Under the pieces are notes generated by a model. It did no database searches and was not told the origin of the DNA. It worked only from the letters and a program-made list of their open reading frames with translations. 39,638 nucleotides of DNA from positions 1-39,638 of the forward strand of contig SVGN01000023.1 of NCBI GenBank assembly GCA_015056315.1. The letters are read 5' to 3'. Of the stretch, positions 25,499 to 32,597 are shown piece after piece. Each line of letters opens with the position of its first letter. The stretch's first letter is position 1. Both the position numbers and the translations under genes were made by a program. This DNA is from Clostridiales bacterium (lineage in GTDB: Bacteria; Bacillota; Clostridia; Christensenellales; Aristaeellaceae).

Positions 25499-26704
25499 TT
25501 ATTTGGGCAGGAGCGGTAAATAGTCATACACGCGCGAGACGGTGTCTCCAAACTCGGGGTCACGCTTTGTCATAGCGCATTCCATCGTCAGCTGATCGGG
25601 TAAGAAATCGGGCAGAAAGCTGCTGTGCAGCTCATGGAACTGTGTGCTGCCATCCGGGAGGGTCTCGGTGTACCGGCCAAACATCCGTACGGTCCCGTCA
25701 TATAGCGGGGTCACGTGGAATGTGGGTTCTCCAAAGTAATACCGCCGCTGTTCTCCGGGAGCTGGCTTTACATAGGCTACATCGAAATAAGCGCTCAGTG
25801 GCGTACGCAGGATCCTGACCCCGGTCACCTGCGGAAACTCCGAAGACTGCTTGTGCCCGGGGTCGGGCAGGTACTCTGCAATGAGCTCTGCCTCCATACC
25901 CTGTGGCGTATCCACCGTGAAGGTAATGACCCGCTCCTCGTAGTCATCGTATTCGGCGATCATTTTTCTCATCTCTACATAGTTCCCCATCTGTTCACTG
26001 GGCTCCGGCTCCGGGTAGGTCAATATCCGGTAGCAGAGCTTGTAGACATGCCCTTCTCCCTTGTTTTCGCCGGCGAGCATGAATACCATGGTGCCGTCGC
26101 TTTCGACGTATACAGGGTTTCCGTATACAACAAACTGATTTTCGCTGGTGGTGGAGCCGTCTTCGTTCACTGTGTAGGCTCCATAGAGACGGATCTCTTT
26201 CATCTGATGGTAGCCGTTGGCTGCGGCCCACTCGGCCACGGTCTGCTCCGGGTCATCGGTGGTGAGCCCCAGTTCCGCGGCTGTATGCCAGTAGGGATTG
26301 ATGCGATTACTCAGGAACAGTGTTCCTTCCTCCTTGGGGGTAACCGCCAGAGACAGGTAGACTCCGTAGCCGTCGGTGATCGCCTCTCGAAGCTCCAGGG
26401 AGGCTGCACGATGCTCGGTGACCCCTTTTGCGCTCGGAATGGTGGTGCTCATTTTCTGCTCCCGTTCTCTGCGGTAGAGCCAATCCAGCACGCCGGTGCC
26501 GCTCAGCTCCATGGCAAGGGCGGTAAGGGTGGTCAGAAAAAGGATGAGGGCCAATACCAGCCCGACGGTCAGTTTTTTCTTCACTTTGATCCCTCCTGTT
26601 GCGGTAGCGTAGAGGCTTTCCCGCTGCATGGGGGAGGTGCGAAGCGCAGACAGCTCGCTGTCGAGCTTTCGCCGAACGGCGGCCTGTATCCGGTCATTCG
26701 TCAT
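25499..26704 (-). CDS. Single-pass membrane sensor/putative anti-sigma protein, copy 1
   Basis: The 401-residue protein has a basic cytoplasmic head (1-44), one transmembrane helix (about 45-65, LTVGLVLALILFLTTLTALAM) and a large outer domain (about 70-401) rich in beta-prone and aromatic residues. I recognise no named domain; there is no zinc-binding HxxxCxxC of classical anti-sigma factors. Being cotranscribed with an ECF sigma factor, overlapping its end by 11 bases, makes a regulator of that sigma factor likely (inference). ATG 26704 is chosen since AGGAGG lies eight nucleotides upstream; a GTG at 26713 would overlap that ribosome site. Residues 1-69 are nearly identical to copy 2 (differences at residues 6, 9 and 51), whereas the outer domain is only roughly half identical. 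Confidence 0.85.
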   Translation of the reverse strand: MTNDRIQAAVRRKLDSELSALRTSPMQRESLYATATGGIKVKKKLTVGLVLALILFLTTLTALAMELSGTGVLDWLYRREREQKMSTTIPSAKGVTEHRAASLELREAITDGYGVYLSLAVTPKEEGTLFLSNRINPYWHTAAELGLTTDDPEQTVAEWAAANGYHQMKEIRLYGAYTVNEDGSTTSENQFVVYGNPVYVESDGTMVFMLAGENKGEGHVYKLCYRILTYPEPEPSEQMGNYVEMRKMIAEYDDYEERVITFTVDTPQGMEAELIAEYLPDPGHKQSSEFPQVTGVRILRTPLSAYFDVAYVKPAPGEQRRYYFGEPTFHVTPLYDGTVRMFGRYTETLPDGSTQFHELHSSFLPDFLPDQLTMECAMTKRDPEFGDTVSRVYDYLPLLPK

Positions 26705-27221
26705 ACGCTTCACCTCCTGTCAGTATCTGCTTCAGCAGCGCTTCGGCGCTTCTCAGCCGCCTGAACACGGCGGCAGGGGAGAGGCCCAGCGCCTGAGCGG
26801 TCTCCTTTTGGGTAAGCCCCTGATAGTAGTGGAGCAGGATCACCTGTTTGTATTTGTCCGGCAGCTGCATCACCTGTAGCGAAAGGCTGCGGTCTGTGTC
26901 TGCTGTCTGCAGCTGCTGCTGGGGCAGATCCTCCAGGGCTTTGCGCTTGTCGATGTGCCTCAGCCAGCCGGTGCGCCGGTGATCCTTGCAGGTGTTGATG
27001 GCAATGCGCATCAGCCAGGCTTTATCGTTCCGGATGCCATTGCGCTCGTAGTCGTCCATGTGCTTCCAGGCTTTGATCCACGTATCCTGTAACGCATCCT
27101 CAGCCTGGGCTTGATCGGACAGGTACAGAAAGCACATCCGCAGGATCTGATCCGAGTAGTTCTCGATCCAGCTGTGCAATCGTTCCTCCCGGTCCATGCC
27201 GGGTACCGCGGCATGTTCCAT
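26694..27221 (-). CDS. ECF-type RNA polymerase sigma factor, copy 1
   Basis: The 175-residue protein has a sigma-2 region (about 17-85, with ILRMCFLYLSDQAQAEDALQDTWIKAWK) and a sigma-4 region (about 115-168, LPDKYKQVILLHYYQGLTQKETAQALGLSPAAVFRRL helix-turn-helix) joined by a short linker, and no sigma-3, so it is an ECF sigma factor. The ATG follows AAGGAGGTGAT, an almost perfect complement to 16S rRNA. An ECF-like promoter (27246-27274) just upstream suggests it drives its own operon. The protein is identical residue by residue to copy 2. ECF factors normally respond to envelope stress through a membrane partner; here that would be the gene downstream. Confidence 0.93.
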   Translation of the reverse strand: MEHAAVPGMDREERLHSWIENYSDQILRMCFLYLSDQAQAEDALQDTWIKAWKHMDDYERNGIRNDKAWLMRIAINTCKDHRRTGWLRHIDKRKALEDLPQQQLQTADTDRSLSLQVMQLPDKYKQVILLHYYQGLTQKETAQALGLSPAAVFRRLRSAEALLKQILTGGEAYDE

Positions 27222-27245
27222 CGCCGATCACCTCCTTCACTGTAA

Positions 27246-27274
27246 TAGACGAGCGGAGGGGCCCGAAATTTTCA
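27246..27274 (-). promoter_or_regulatory. ECF-type promoter of sigma operon 1
   Basis: On the minus strand TGAAAA (27269-27274), a 17-nt spacer and CGTCTA (27246-27251) resemble ECF promoters (TGAAAC-type -35, CGTC-type -10). It ends 24 nt before the sigma start codon and recurs in the second copy with one spacer change. No sigma-A promoter was seen here, so autoregulation is likely (inference). Confidence 0.65.
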
Positions 27275-27332
27275 CTTTTTGGAAAAAACGCGCCAAGGAT
27301 TCGTTTGCCGGGAAAAATGATCCAAAGCAGCC

Positions 27333-27364
27333 AAAAGCCCTCCGCATGCACCATGCGGAGGGCT
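27333..27364 (-). terminator. Terminator of sigma operon 2
   Basis: A perfect 13-bp stem with a 3-nt loop (27336-27348 with 27352-27364; AGCCCTCCGCATG and complement) is followed on the minus strand by TTTTGG. It lies 19 nt after the copy 2 sensor stop codon and upstream of the copy 1 promoter, so the two operons are separate transcription units. Confidence 0.85.
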
Positions 27365-27382
27365 CCGAATTGCGAGGCATTG

Positions 27383-28543
27383 TTATTGTCGGATCAGCGG
27401 CACGTGGTTATACACGATGCCGATCAGCTCTTCCAGATCTACTTCCGGCAGGTAGACGCAACACTCCAGCGAAAGCTGTTCGGGCAGCGGATCGGGCAGC
27501 TCGCAGCTGGAAATCTCATGATACTGTGCACTGCCATTCGGAAGGGTTTCGATGTACCATCCATCCATATATACTTCACGGTCAAAGAATTGCAGCTCGA
27601 AGAAACTGGGTTCGCCGATGGTGTCTTTCATTCGATCTTCGGCAGCAGGATGGATGTAGGATACATCATAGTAGGCTGCCAGAGGCGTGCGAAAGACCCT
27701 GACGCCGGTCACCTGCGGGTATTCTTTGGGCTGCTCGTGGGCGGGATCGGGCAGGTACTCTGCCAGAAGCTCCACCTGATTGTTTTTCGGCGGTGCGACC
27801 GTAAAGAGCACCTTCCGTTCAATGGAATCGGCCTCTTCGGCGATCGTGCAGTTGTCACCGTGATGGAAGAGCTCCCAATAGGTCTCCTCATCCGGGAAGG
27901 TGGAGATCTTGTAACGGAGCTTGTACACATACCCATCGCCCTTGTATTCGCCGGAAAGCATGATCAGTGAGGTGCCGTCGCTTTCGATGCGCATAGGGTT
28001 GTAAGCAGAAGCTGTGTCGCCATACAGGTGGATCTGATACAGCTTGTGATAATCATGGGCTGCAGCCCACTCAGCCACGGTCTGCTCCGGGGTATCGGCG
28101 GCAAGGCCGATCTGAGCAGCGGGTGTCCGGTAGGGGTTCACCTGACTGTTCAGGATCAGCGTGCCCTCCTCCTTGGGGGTGATCGCCAGCGCAGTATAGA
28201 CCCCGTAACCGTCTGTGGTCAGCTCCCGAAGCTGCAGGGTGGCTACCCGGTGATCGGTATCCCCGTGGGTTGCGGGAATGGTGGTCGGTACCTGCTGATC
28301 GGCCGCCTTGCGGGCGAGCCAGTCCGTAAGGCCCCAGCCGCTCAGCTCCATGGCAAGAGCGGTAAGGGTGGTCAGAAAAAGGATGAGGGCAAATACCAGC
28401 CCGACGGTCAGTTTTTTCTTCACTTTGATCCCTCCTGTTGCGGTAGCGTAGAGGCTTTCCCGCTGCATGGGGGAGGTGCGAAGCGCAGACAGTTCGCTGT
28501 CGAGCTTTCGCCGAACGGCGTCCTGCATCCGGTCATTCGTCAT
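27383..28543 (-). CDS. Single-pass membrane sensor/putative anti-sigma protein, copy 2
   Basis: The 386-residue paralogue of the copy 1 sensor has the same layout: head 1-44, transmembrane helix about 45-65, outer domain about 70-386. From residue 70 the two diverge: ends, loops and lengths differ (386 against 401). Blocks such as TDGYGVY, TPKEEGTL, DPEQ/TPEQTVAEWAAA, LPDP and PQVTGVR remain, showing common ancestry. The ATG at 28543 has AGGAGG eight nucleotides before it and overlaps the sigma gene by 11 bases. Probably holds or releases the sigma factor in response to an outside signal; ligand unknown. Confidence 0.85.
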   Translation of the reverse strand: MTNDRMQDAVRRKLDSELSALRTSPMQRESLYATATGGIKVKKKLTVGLVFALILFLTTLTALAMELSGWGLTDWLARKAADQQVPTTIPATHGDTDHRVATLQLRELTTDGYGVYTALAITPKEEGTLILNSQVNPYRTPAAQIGLAADTPEQTVAEWAAAHDYHKLYQIHLYGDTASAYNPMRIESDGTSLIMLSGEYKGDGYVYKLRYKISTFPDEETYWELFHHGDNCTIAEEADSIERKVLFTVAPPKNNQVELLAEYLPDPAHEQPKEYPQVTGVRVFRTPLAAYYDVSYIHPAAEDRMKDTIGEPSFFELQFFDREVYMDGWYIETLPNGSAQYHEISSCELPDPLPEQLSLECCVYLPEVDLEELIGIVYNHVPLIRQ

Positions 28544-29060
28544 ACGCTTCACCTCCTGTCAGTATTTGCTTCAGCAGCGCTTCGGCGCTTCTCAGCCGCC
28601 TGAACACGGCGGCAGGGGAGAGGCCCAGCGCCTGAGCGGTCTCCTTTTGGGTAAGCCCCTGATAGTAGTGGAGCAGGATCACCTGTTTGTATTTGTCCGG
28701 CAGCTGCATCACCTGTAGCGAAAGGCTGCGGTCTGTGTCTGCTGTCTGCAGCTGCTGCTGGGGCAGATCCTCCAGGGCTTTGCGCTTGTCGATGTGCCTC
28801 AGCCAGCCGGTGCGCCGGTGATCCTTGCAGGTGTTGATGGCAATGCGCATCAGCCAGGCTTTATCGTTCCGGATGCCATTGCGCTCGTAGTCGTCCATGT
28901 GCTTCCAGGCTTTGATCCACGTATCCTGTAACGCATCCTCAGCCTGGGCTTGATCGGACAGGTACAGAAAGCACATCCGCAGGATCTGATCCGAGTAGTT
29001 CTCGATCCAGCTGTGCAATCGTTCCTCCCGGTCCATGCCGGGTACCGCGGCATGTTCCAT
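28533..29060 (-). CDS. ECF-type RNA polymerase sigma factor, copy 2
   Basis: This is a second complete 175-residue ECF sigma gene, with protein sequence identical to copy 1. In the coding region I see only a silent change at 28566 (T for C at 26727). It shares the same AAGGAGGTGAT ribosome site and the same ECF-type promoter, and is followed by its own sensor gene. Because the two sigma proteins are the same, either operon's sensor should be able to control the pool that activates both promoters. Assembly duplication is unlikely since the sensor genes differ. Confidence 0.93.
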   Translation of the reverse strand: MEHAAVPGMDREERLHSWIENYSDQILRMCFLYLSDQAQAEDALQDTWIKAWKHMDDYERNGIRNDKAWLMRIAINTCKDHRRTGWLRHIDKRKALEDLPQQQLQTADTDRSLSLQVMQLPDKYKQVILLHYYQGLTQKETAQALGLSPAAVFRRLRSAEALLKQILTGGEAYDE

Positions 29061-29084
29061 CGCCGATCACCTCCTTCACTGTAA

Positions 29085-29113
29085 TAGACGAGCGCAGGGG
29101 CCCGAAATTTTCA
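29085..29113 (-). promoter_or_regulatory. ECF-type promoter of sigma operon 2
   Basis: Same elements as operon 1: TGAAAA (29108-29113) and CGTCTA (29085-29090), 17-nt spacer, differing only at 29095 (C for G) in the spacer. Sequence upstream of 29127 is unrelated to that of operon 1, so the shared promoter core is what was copied. Confidence 0.65.
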
Positions 29114-29133
29114 CTTTTTGGAAAAAAGAAAAT

Positions 29134-29390
29134 GGCCGCCTTGCGTTGCAAGACGGCCCAGACTGTCGAAAAACCCCAGAGGTATCGGAGGGCCGCAGCC
29201 CTCCGATTGCCAATCCGAAACCAGCGGCGTGTACGGTGGTTTCGGAACCCTTGCGTAGCAAGGGATTCCTATCACCGTTTGCCGCCCGGGGAGCCGTAGG
29301 CTCCTAGGCAAACGGTGCAAAAGTCGTCAAAAAAGTCGCCGTAGGCGAGTTTTTTGACGAGCTGTGGCCGCCTTGCGTTGCAAGACGGCC
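29134..29390. repeat. Array of hairpins bounded by two copies of a 25-bp palindrome
   Basis: The outer copies (29134-29158 and 29366-29390) are identical and each folds as GGCCG-CTTGC with GCAAG-CGGCC around a GTT loop. Between them are: 29185-29206 (TCGGAGGGC/GCCCTCCGA), 29214-29246 (TCCGAAACCA/TGGTTTCGGA), 29248-29264 (CCCTTGC/GCAAGGG), 29273-29317 (CACCGTTTGCC/GGCAAACGGTG with an inner GGAGCC/GGCTCC) and 29324-29360. Three of the hairpins share a GTA loop. No coding region is supported in this 355-bp gap. It looks like a compound of small interspersed palindromic repeats or a MITE-like element. Confidence 0.75.
29324..29360 (-). terminator. Hairpin likely terminating the degV-udk unit
   Basis: TCGTCAAAAAA (29324-29334) and TCGCC pair with GGCGA and TTTTTTGACGA (29350-29360) around a GTA loop, with one G-G mismatch. 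On the minus strand the stem is followed by CTTTTGC. It is 56 nt after the udk stop codon and part of the hairpin array. Confidence 0.55.
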
Positions 29391-29415
29391 ATCGATCAAT
29401 GCCTGTATGGTAGCT

Positions 29416-30021
29416 TTATGCCAGCTCATGCCGCACATACCCGGCCAGGATCTCCACGATACGGGCATTCTTGCCACCGTGGGCCACGATCACATCCGCC
29501 AGCTCTATGTAATTACGGATGTGCTTGTCGAACATGGGCTTTACGGTGGTCAGGTACTGCATGGAGATGCTGTCTATGCTGCGGCCACGCTCGTTGATAT
29601 CCCGGCTGATGCGGCGCAGCAGGCATACATCCGGCTCCACGCTCATGTACAGCTTCAGGAACATCAACTCGCAGAGCCGCTCATCGTGGAACACATGGAT
29701 GCCCTCGATGATCACCACCGGCGTGGGGTAGATCAGCTCGCCGCTGTCGGCACGGCAGTGGTTGGCATAGTCGTACTGCTTTTTGGTGATGGGCTCACCG
29801 CTGAGCAGCTTTTTCATATCCTCCAGAAACAGGTCGTGGTCGAAGATGCCCGGCTCGTCGTAGTTCAGCAGGCAGCGCTCTTCGAAGCTCAGGTTGGGGT
29901 GGTCGCGGTAGTAGCTGTCGTGGTTGATCACCGTGCAGCCATCCCCGATGGCGTTGCACAGCTCCTGTGCCAGCGTGCTTTTGCCGCTGCCGCTGGCACC
30001 GCAGATGCCGATCATCAACAT
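29416..30021 (-). CDS. udk: Uridine kinase
   Basis: The 201-residue P-loop kinase phosphorylates uridine and cytidine in pyrimidine salvage. GASGSGKS is at 8-15, the nucleoside-binding DSYYRD begins at 35, YDEPGIFDHDLF follows, then VVIIEGIHVF (Walker B-like), the lid RRISRDINERGRS and VKPMFDKHI. The open frame extends upstream, but ATG 30021 (MLMIGICGASG) has AAGGAG ten nucleotides before it and fits the family. Second gene after degV, 28 nt apart, so cotranscribed. Confidence 0.94.
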   Translation of the reverse strand: MLMIGICGASGSGKSTLAQELCNAIGDGCTVINHDSYYRDHPNLSFEERCLLNYDEPGIFDHDLFLEDMKKLLSGEPITKKQYDYANHCRADSGELIYPTPVVIIEGIHVFHDERLCELMFLKLYMSVEPDVCLLRRISRDINERGRSIDSISMQYLTTVKPMFDKHIRNYIELADVIVAHGGKNARIVEILAGYVRHELA

Positions 30022-30049
30022 GCCTGCTTCACTCCTTTGTGTGAATGGG

Positions 30050-30937
30050 TCAGTCTTCGCGCTTGTCGCCCCAGAAGAACAGAGCCACGGTGCCGGGGCC
30101 GGTGTGGCTGCCGATGGTGGTGCCAATGCTGTTGATGAGCACCTTGCCGTTCAGCTTGGGGAAGCGTTCCTCCACCAGCCTGGCTACTTCGCTTGCAGCC
30201 TCCATGGTGGCGGATTGGGAAATGTAGCATTTGCCGTCGTAATCCAGGCGGCCGTTGGCAAAGGTCTCCATCCGCTTTACGATCTCGCGGATCACCTTGT
30301 TCTTGCCGCGGATCTTGGAGCGGGGGATCAGCTTGCCCTCGTTGCTCACATTCAGCAGGGGGCAGATGTTGAGCAGCGTGCCCACAAAGCCGGAGGTCTT
30401 GGAAACACGGCCGCCCTTTACGAAGAAGGTAAGGTCGGTAGAGAAGAACCAGTGGTGCAGGTTCAGCTTGTTTTCTTCGGCCCAGTCCCGCAGCTGATCG
30501 ATGGTCATGCCCTCATCCCGCAGGTCGGCCAGCTTATCCATCAGGAGGCCGTAGCCGGAGGAGGCGGCAAGGGAGTCTATCACGTAGAGCTTGCGCTCCG
30601 GGTATTTGGCGCTCAGCTCCTTCTGGGCAAGGCGGGCAGAATTGATGGAGCCGGAAATACCGGAAGAAAGGCAAAGGTGCAGTACATCCCTGCCCTGCTT
30701 CAGGAAGCCTTCGAAGTACTCCTTGTACTCCTCAGCGTTGATCTGGGAGGTACGGGTATCCGCACCGTTGGCCATGGCCTGGTAAAACTGATCAAAGGGG
30801 ATGGTCTGGCCCAGATCGTCCGGATAGGGTACGCCATCCAGCTCGTAGTGGAAACAAATGTAGCTGATATCGCGGGCTTTGAAGTGGTCGTGGCTCAGGT
30901 CAGCGGTGGAGCAGCAGCTCAGAACAAAATTCTCCAA
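30050..30937 (-). CDS. DegV family fatty-acid-binding protein
   Basis: The 295-residue protein has DegV family marks: SCCSTADLS near the N-terminus, RTSQIN, the SSGISGSINSA loop that contacts the bound fatty acid carboxylate, DSLAASSGYG, FFVKGGRVSK and the closing GTTIGSHTGPGTVALFFWG. Some family members (FakB) present fatty acids to the FakA kinase for phosphorylation and entry into phospholipids; the partner gene is not in this window. I prefer TTG 30937 (MENFVLSCCSTADL), which has GCGAG eight nucleotides before it, over GTG 30946, which abuts that sequence. It lies downstream of truA but has its own promoter. Confidence 0.92.
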   Translation of the reverse strand: MENFVLSCCSTADLSHDHFKARDISYICFHYELDGVPYPDDLGQTIPFDQFYQAMANGADTRTSQINAEEYKEYFEGFLKQGRDVLHLCLSSGISGSINSARLAQKELSAKYPERKLYVIDSLAASSGYGLLMDKLADLRDEGMTIDQLRDWAEENKLNLHHWFFSTDLTFFVKGGRVSKTSGFVGTLLNICPLLNVSNEGKLIPRSKIRGKNKVIREIVKRMETFANGRLDYDGKCYISQSATMEAASEVARLVEERFPKLNGKVLINSIGTTIGSHTGPGTVALFFWGDKRED

Positions 30938-30972
30938 TGGGATCACTCGCTTTCATGAAAGAAGAATACGGT

Positions 30973-31794
30973 TTATTCTACCATGCCGAAAAGGGCCTGT
31001 CCAATCAACGGTCGTTGATAAAAAACCTGTGTAAGCTCCAGCCCGCAGGCCGGGGCGGTAATGCCCAGAGCCAGCCGGTCTCCGGTAGCCAGCGCCTTTT
31101 GGAAGGCATCCTCCGGGATGCGGCCCATGCCGATATCCAGCATGGTACCGGCGATGATGCGCACCATGTTGTAAAGGAAGGCATTGCCCCGAACGGTCAG
31201 GGTCAGCTCATCGCCCGCACGGGTCAAGTGTACATCCTCAATGGTGCGAATGGTGGTCTTGGCTGTGCCGCCCGCCGCCTGAAAGGCTGCAAAATCGTGG
31301 GTGCCCAGCAGGCAGGGCAGGCTGCGCTGCATACGGCCCAGATCCAGGGCCTGGGGCACATGAGCGGTCAGGTTGCGCAGCAGGGCGCTGGCGTGGGGCG
31401 CGTTGTGGATGCGGTAGGTGTACCGCTTGCCCTTGGCATCGAACCGGGCGTGAAAATCGGAATCGATATCCATGCCTGCCAGCACCCGGATATCCGGCGG
31501 CAGGCAGGTGTTGAGGGCAAAGGCGTACTTGTCCGCCGGGATGCGGCTGAGGGTATCGAAATGCACGCATTGCCCCATGGCGTGTACGCCCGCGTCGGTA
31601 CGGCTGGAGCCGGTGACCACGATATGTTCGCCGGTCAGCTTGCACAGGGCCTCCTCCAGTACCTGCTGCACCGCCAGCGCATTCTGCTGGCGCTGCCAGC
31701 CTGCGTAATGGGTGCCGTCGTAGCTGACGCGGATCAGCACCCGGTGGGTGCCGGGCTTGGCCTCCGGCTTGATGATGGGGGGCAGGGCGGTCAT
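30973..31794 (-). CDS. truA: tRNA pseudouridine synthase A
   Basis: The 273-residue enzyme makes pseudouridine at tRNA positions 38-40. Visible marks are VSYDGTHYAGWQRQ, the catalytic Asp in SSRTDAGVHA, FDAKGKRYTYRI, LLGTHDF and FLYNMVRIIAGT. ATG 31794 overlaps the ecfT stop by four bases and has GGGAAG eight nucleotides before; a GTG three codons upstream is less likely. It ends the classical ecfA1-ecfA2-ecfT-truA order found after ribosomal protein operons in Firmicutes, but here it is separated from ribosomal genes. Confidence 0.95.
   Translation of the reverse strand: MTALPPIIKPEAKPGTHRVLIRVSYDGTHYAGWQRQQNALAVQQVLEEALCKLTGEHIVVTGSSRTDAGVHAMGQCVHFDTLSRIPADKYAFALNTCLPPDIRVLAGMDIDSDFHARFDAKGKRYTYRIHNAPHASALLRNLTAHVPQALDLGRMQRSLPCLLGTHDFAAFQAAGGTAKTTIRTIEDVHLTRAGDELTLTVRGNAFLYNMVRIIAGTMLDIGMGRIPEDAFQKALATGDRLALGITAPACGLELTQVFYQRPLIGQALFGMVE
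30975..31003 (-). promoter_or_regulatory. Promoter of degV-udk
   Basis: On the minus strand TGGACA (30998-31003), a 17-nt spacer and TAGAAT (30975-30980), each five of six matches to consensus, overlap the end of truA. The predicted start gives a leader of about 30 nt to degV. Confidence 0.6.
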
Positions 31795-32597
31795 GCGAAC
31801 CACTTCCCGCAGAGGATGGTGATCACCAGCGCAGCCACAGAGATCAGGGCAGCGTACAGGTCGTTGCGGGTAAAGCGCAGCACGCGCATGCGGGTACGCC
31901 CTTCGCCGCCGTGGTAGCAGCGGGCCTCCATGGCCATGGCCAGCTCGCCCGCACGCCGGAAGGCGCTCACGAACAGCGGCACCAGCAGGGGCACCATAGC
32001 CTTGGCCCGCTTGAACAGGTTGCCGCTTTCAAAGTCTGCGCCACGGGCCATCTGGGCCTTCATGATCTTATCCGCTTCCTCGATCAGCGTGGGGATGAAC
32101 CGCAGGGCGATGGTCATCATCATCGCCAGCTCATGGGAGGGGAAGCCGATCTTGCCCAGGGGCTTGAGCAGCACCTCGATGCCGTCGCACAGCGCGATGG
32201 GGGAGGTGGTCAGGGTGAGCACGGAGGTGCCCGCCACCAGGAATACCAGCCGCATGCTGAAGTGGATGGCGGTCATCAAGCCTTCTTTGGTGATCTTGAT
32301 AAAGCCCAGCTCCACCAGCACGGTTTCGCCTGCGGAGAAGAACAGATTGAGCACGAAGGTGATGATCAGCAGAAAGCGCAGGGGCTTGATGGCCTTGAGC
32401 AGCTGCTGAAAGGTGATGCCGCTGAGCTTGGAGCACAGAAACAGGTACGCCAGGGGGATCACGTACCAAATGGGACTGGTAACGCAAAAGACCATGGCGA
32501 TGTAGACGATGGTCAGCAGGATCTTGGTGCGGGGGTCCAGCCGGTGCACCACGGTGTTGCCGGGCATGTACTGCCCGAGGGTGATGTCTCTCAGCAT
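31791..32597 (-). CDS. ecfT: ECF transporter transmembrane T component EcfT
   Basis: The 268-residue integral membrane protein couples ATP hydrolysis by EcfA1/A2 to the substrate-binding S component in energy-coupling factor vitamin uptake. It has several hydrophobic helices, and the two signature Ala-Arg-X motifs of coupling helices: A184-R-G186 in QMARGADFE and A225-R-C227 in MEARCYHG. ATG 32597 follows AAGGAGG and overlaps ecfA2 by seven bases. No S-component gene is nearby, so this is a shared (group II) module. Confidence 0.95.
   Translation of the reverse strand: MLRDITLGQYMPGNTVVHRLDPRTKILLTIVYIAMVFCVTSPIWYVIPLAYLFLCSKLSGITFQQLLKAIKPLRFLLIITFVLNLFFSAGETVLVELGFIKITKEGLMTAIHFSMRLVFLVAGTSVLTLTTSPIALCDGIEVLLKPLGKIGFPSHELAMMMTIALRFIPTLIEEADKIMKAQMARGADFESGNLFKRAKAMVPLLVPLFVSAFRRAGELAMAMEARCYHGGEGRTRMRVLRFTRNDLYAALISVAALVITILCGKWFA

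Larger units (their letters stand above)
26498..27288 (-). repeat. Near-identical 791-bp duplicated block, copy 1
   Basis: Aligned with 28337-29127 at a constant offset of 1839. I count seven differences by eye: 26519, 26552, 26654, 26682, 26687, 26727 and 27256. The block covers the ECF promoter, the whole sigma gene, and the cytoplasmic and membrane part of the sensor gene. Both ends are abrupt. Confidence 0.93.
28337..29127 (-). repeat. Near-identical 791-bp duplicated block, copy 2
   Basis: Partner of 26498-27288. The block ends upstream at 29127, directly against the hairpin array, and downstream just after the membrane-helix codons of the sensor gene. Confidence 0.93.

Noticed and set aside
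26498..29127. The sigma duplication as an assembly artefact.
   Set aside because: The two operons have different sensor outer domains, terminators and upstream flanks, so they are two real loci. A collapsed or duplicated contig would not give this.
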